Assembly: GCA_937906765.1 (NCBI GenBank)
Contig: CALCUV010000093.1
Coordinates: 1-6,562 of the forward strand
Length of the DNA: 6,562 bases
Direction of reading: 5' to 3'
From: an uncultured Prevotella sp.
Lineage (GTDB): Bacteria > Bacteroidota > Bacteroidia > Bacteroidales > Bacteroidaceae
The position numbers and the translations under genes are program-made. Positions 5,811-6,562 of this stretch are shown here, in pieces. How positions within the stretch are numbered: position 1 is the first letter of the stretch; each line of letters opens with the position of its first letter. The notes under the pieces are model-generated. The model had not been told where the DNA came from. It saw nothing but the letters and a program-made list of their open reading frames with translations, and searched no databases.

Positions 5811-6562
5811 ATGAAATTAAGACAGATTCTTTTACTCGCACTTGCCACTCCCGTTATGGTTGGGGCACAAGTAATGCAGGTAGATAGAACGAAGTGGGTG
5901 GATTATGAAGATAACTTCAACCCCGATTATTCGTTAATCTATTGGCAGGGTGACGAACCCATGCCTACATCTAAGCGTACGCGCTCGGGTGGTGAGATGG
6001 GCTTGCAAGAAGTACAGGACCGTACGGACTTGCCTGACCACATCAACGCCGCCGAAACGAAGTATTTCCCCCCTGTGTTTAATCAGGTGAATGGTTCGTG
6101 TGGTGCCGCTTCACGTATTTGCTACATGCTCACGCATGAGTTGAATGCTTACCGCGATCTTCCCGGTAATGTGGAAGAAAATCAGTTGCCCTCTCACTTC
6201 GTTTATAACCTTACTTACGGCAACTCGGGTAAGGATGAGTTCGTTCAGTTTATCGGTGTGCCCTCGGCAAAGACTTACGGTGGTCGCACGAATTCTGCAA
6301 TCTATGGTTCGTATGACTGGGACGACCCCAACATTGGTTGGATGAACGGTTACGAAAAGTGGTACGAAGCTATGTTTAACCGTGCTCACAAGCCCTCACA
6401 CATTCCCTTCACGCTCCAAACGGCAAAGGGACGTAAGGTTCTGAAGAGTTGGCTTTACGACCACCATGGCGATCCCGACTTTAAGGGACGTCCGGGTATC
6501 GTAGGTATCGGTGTGGCATCGGCAAAGACTTACGGTGGTCGCACGAATTCTGCAATCTATGG
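5811..6562 (+). CDS. Secreted papain-like cysteine protease candidate, N-terminal part (3' end outside window)
   Basis: 250 complete codons, open to the window end. The ATG at 5811 is chosen because it starts a clear signal peptide (MKLRQILLLALATPVMVGAQ, likely cut after A19). After a pro-region of about 60-70 residues, residues 87-112 read PPVFNQVNGSCGAASRICYM and so on, resembling the Q...C active-site region of papain-like (C1-type) peptidases; Q92 would shape the oxyanion hole and C97 would be the nucleophile. PSHFVYNLTYGNSGKDEF (127-144) and IGWMNGYEKWYEAMFNR (175-191) recall a Bacteroidetes family of secreted C1-like proteins. The catalytic His and Asn would lie beyond the window, so activity cannot be confirmed; the Q-to-C spacing is five residues, against six in papain. 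Residues 148-166 (IGVPSAKTYGGRTNSAIYG) recur as 233-251 with one change, P to A, and are nearly identical at DNA level, which is odd. The gene is transcribed away from the propeller gene and preceded by A/T-rich sequence rather than a Shine-Dalgarno motif. Confidence 0.75.
   Translation, partial: MKLRQILLLALATPVMVGAQVMQVDRTKWVDYEDNFNPDYSLIYWQGDEPMPTSKRTRSGGEMGLQEVQDRTDLPDHINAAETKYFPPVFNQVNGSCGAASRICYMLTHELNAYRDLPGNVEENQLPSHFVYNLTYGNSGKDEFVQFIGVPSAKTYGGRTNSAIYGSYDWDDPNIGWMNGYEKWYEAMFNRAHKPSHIPFTLQTAKGRKVLKSWLYDHHGDPDFKGRPGIVGIGVASAKTYGGRTNSAIY
6251..6562. repeat. In-frame direct repeat, 255-bp offset, ending at the window edge
   Basis: 6251-6307 and 6506-6562 agree at 55 of 57 bases; the last 44 (6264-6307 against 6519-6562) are identical. 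The two differences fall in one codon (CCC to GCA). Homology starts at the shared TATCGGTGTG. The offset is 85 codons, so the frame is kept. Confidence 0.9.

Overview
The window looks like chromosomal DNA of a Bacteroidales bacterium, most like the Prevotella group. Four things point that way. The + strand begins inside a DUF5686-type outer-membrane protein. Two - strand proteins end in type IX secretion (Por) style sorting tails. The two best promoter candidates carry the Bacteroidetes -7 box TAnnTTTG. Start codons are preceded by A/T-rich sequence rather than a Shine-Dalgarno motif. There are no tRNA, rRNA, CRISPR, transposase or phage genes.

Layout. 1-852 (+) is the C-terminal end of a DUF5686 beta-barrel protein, followed by a strong intrinsic terminator (931-964). 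It converges on a - strand block of secreted proteins. In transcription order these are a signal-peptide/Asp-box beta-propeller protein with a sorting tail (4540-3191), a choice-of-anchor J protein (3068-2196), and an Omp28-like thioredoxin-fold protein with a CxxC motif and a sorting tail (2199-1192). The last two overlap by ATGA and together read like one secreted protein of about 626 residues, split by a one-base deletion. A hairpin lies between the propeller gene and the anchor J gene.

4541-5810 is a 1.27 kb divergent intergenic region with no convincing gene. It holds a predicted promoter at each end and a cluster of repeats. These are a 21-bp-arm inverted repeat built from CGCAAAG, five tandem units of about 21 bp each containing TTGACA, a 93-bp segment bounded by 15-bp perfect inverted repeats, a triplicated 9-bp TATAG motif and a TTAACCGTT pair. 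From 5811 (+) a secreted papain-like cysteine protease candidate begins and runs off the window.

The common theme is cell-envelope and secreted protein production: an outer-membrane barrel, T9SS-type cargo with thioredoxin, adhesin-like and propeller domains, and an exported protease. No complete multi-gene pathway or clear new defence or mobile system is visible. The best leads are the split Omp28-like gene, the phased TTGACA array with its neighbouring repeats, and an exact 44-bp in-frame sequence duplication inside the protease gene that ends at the last base of the window.
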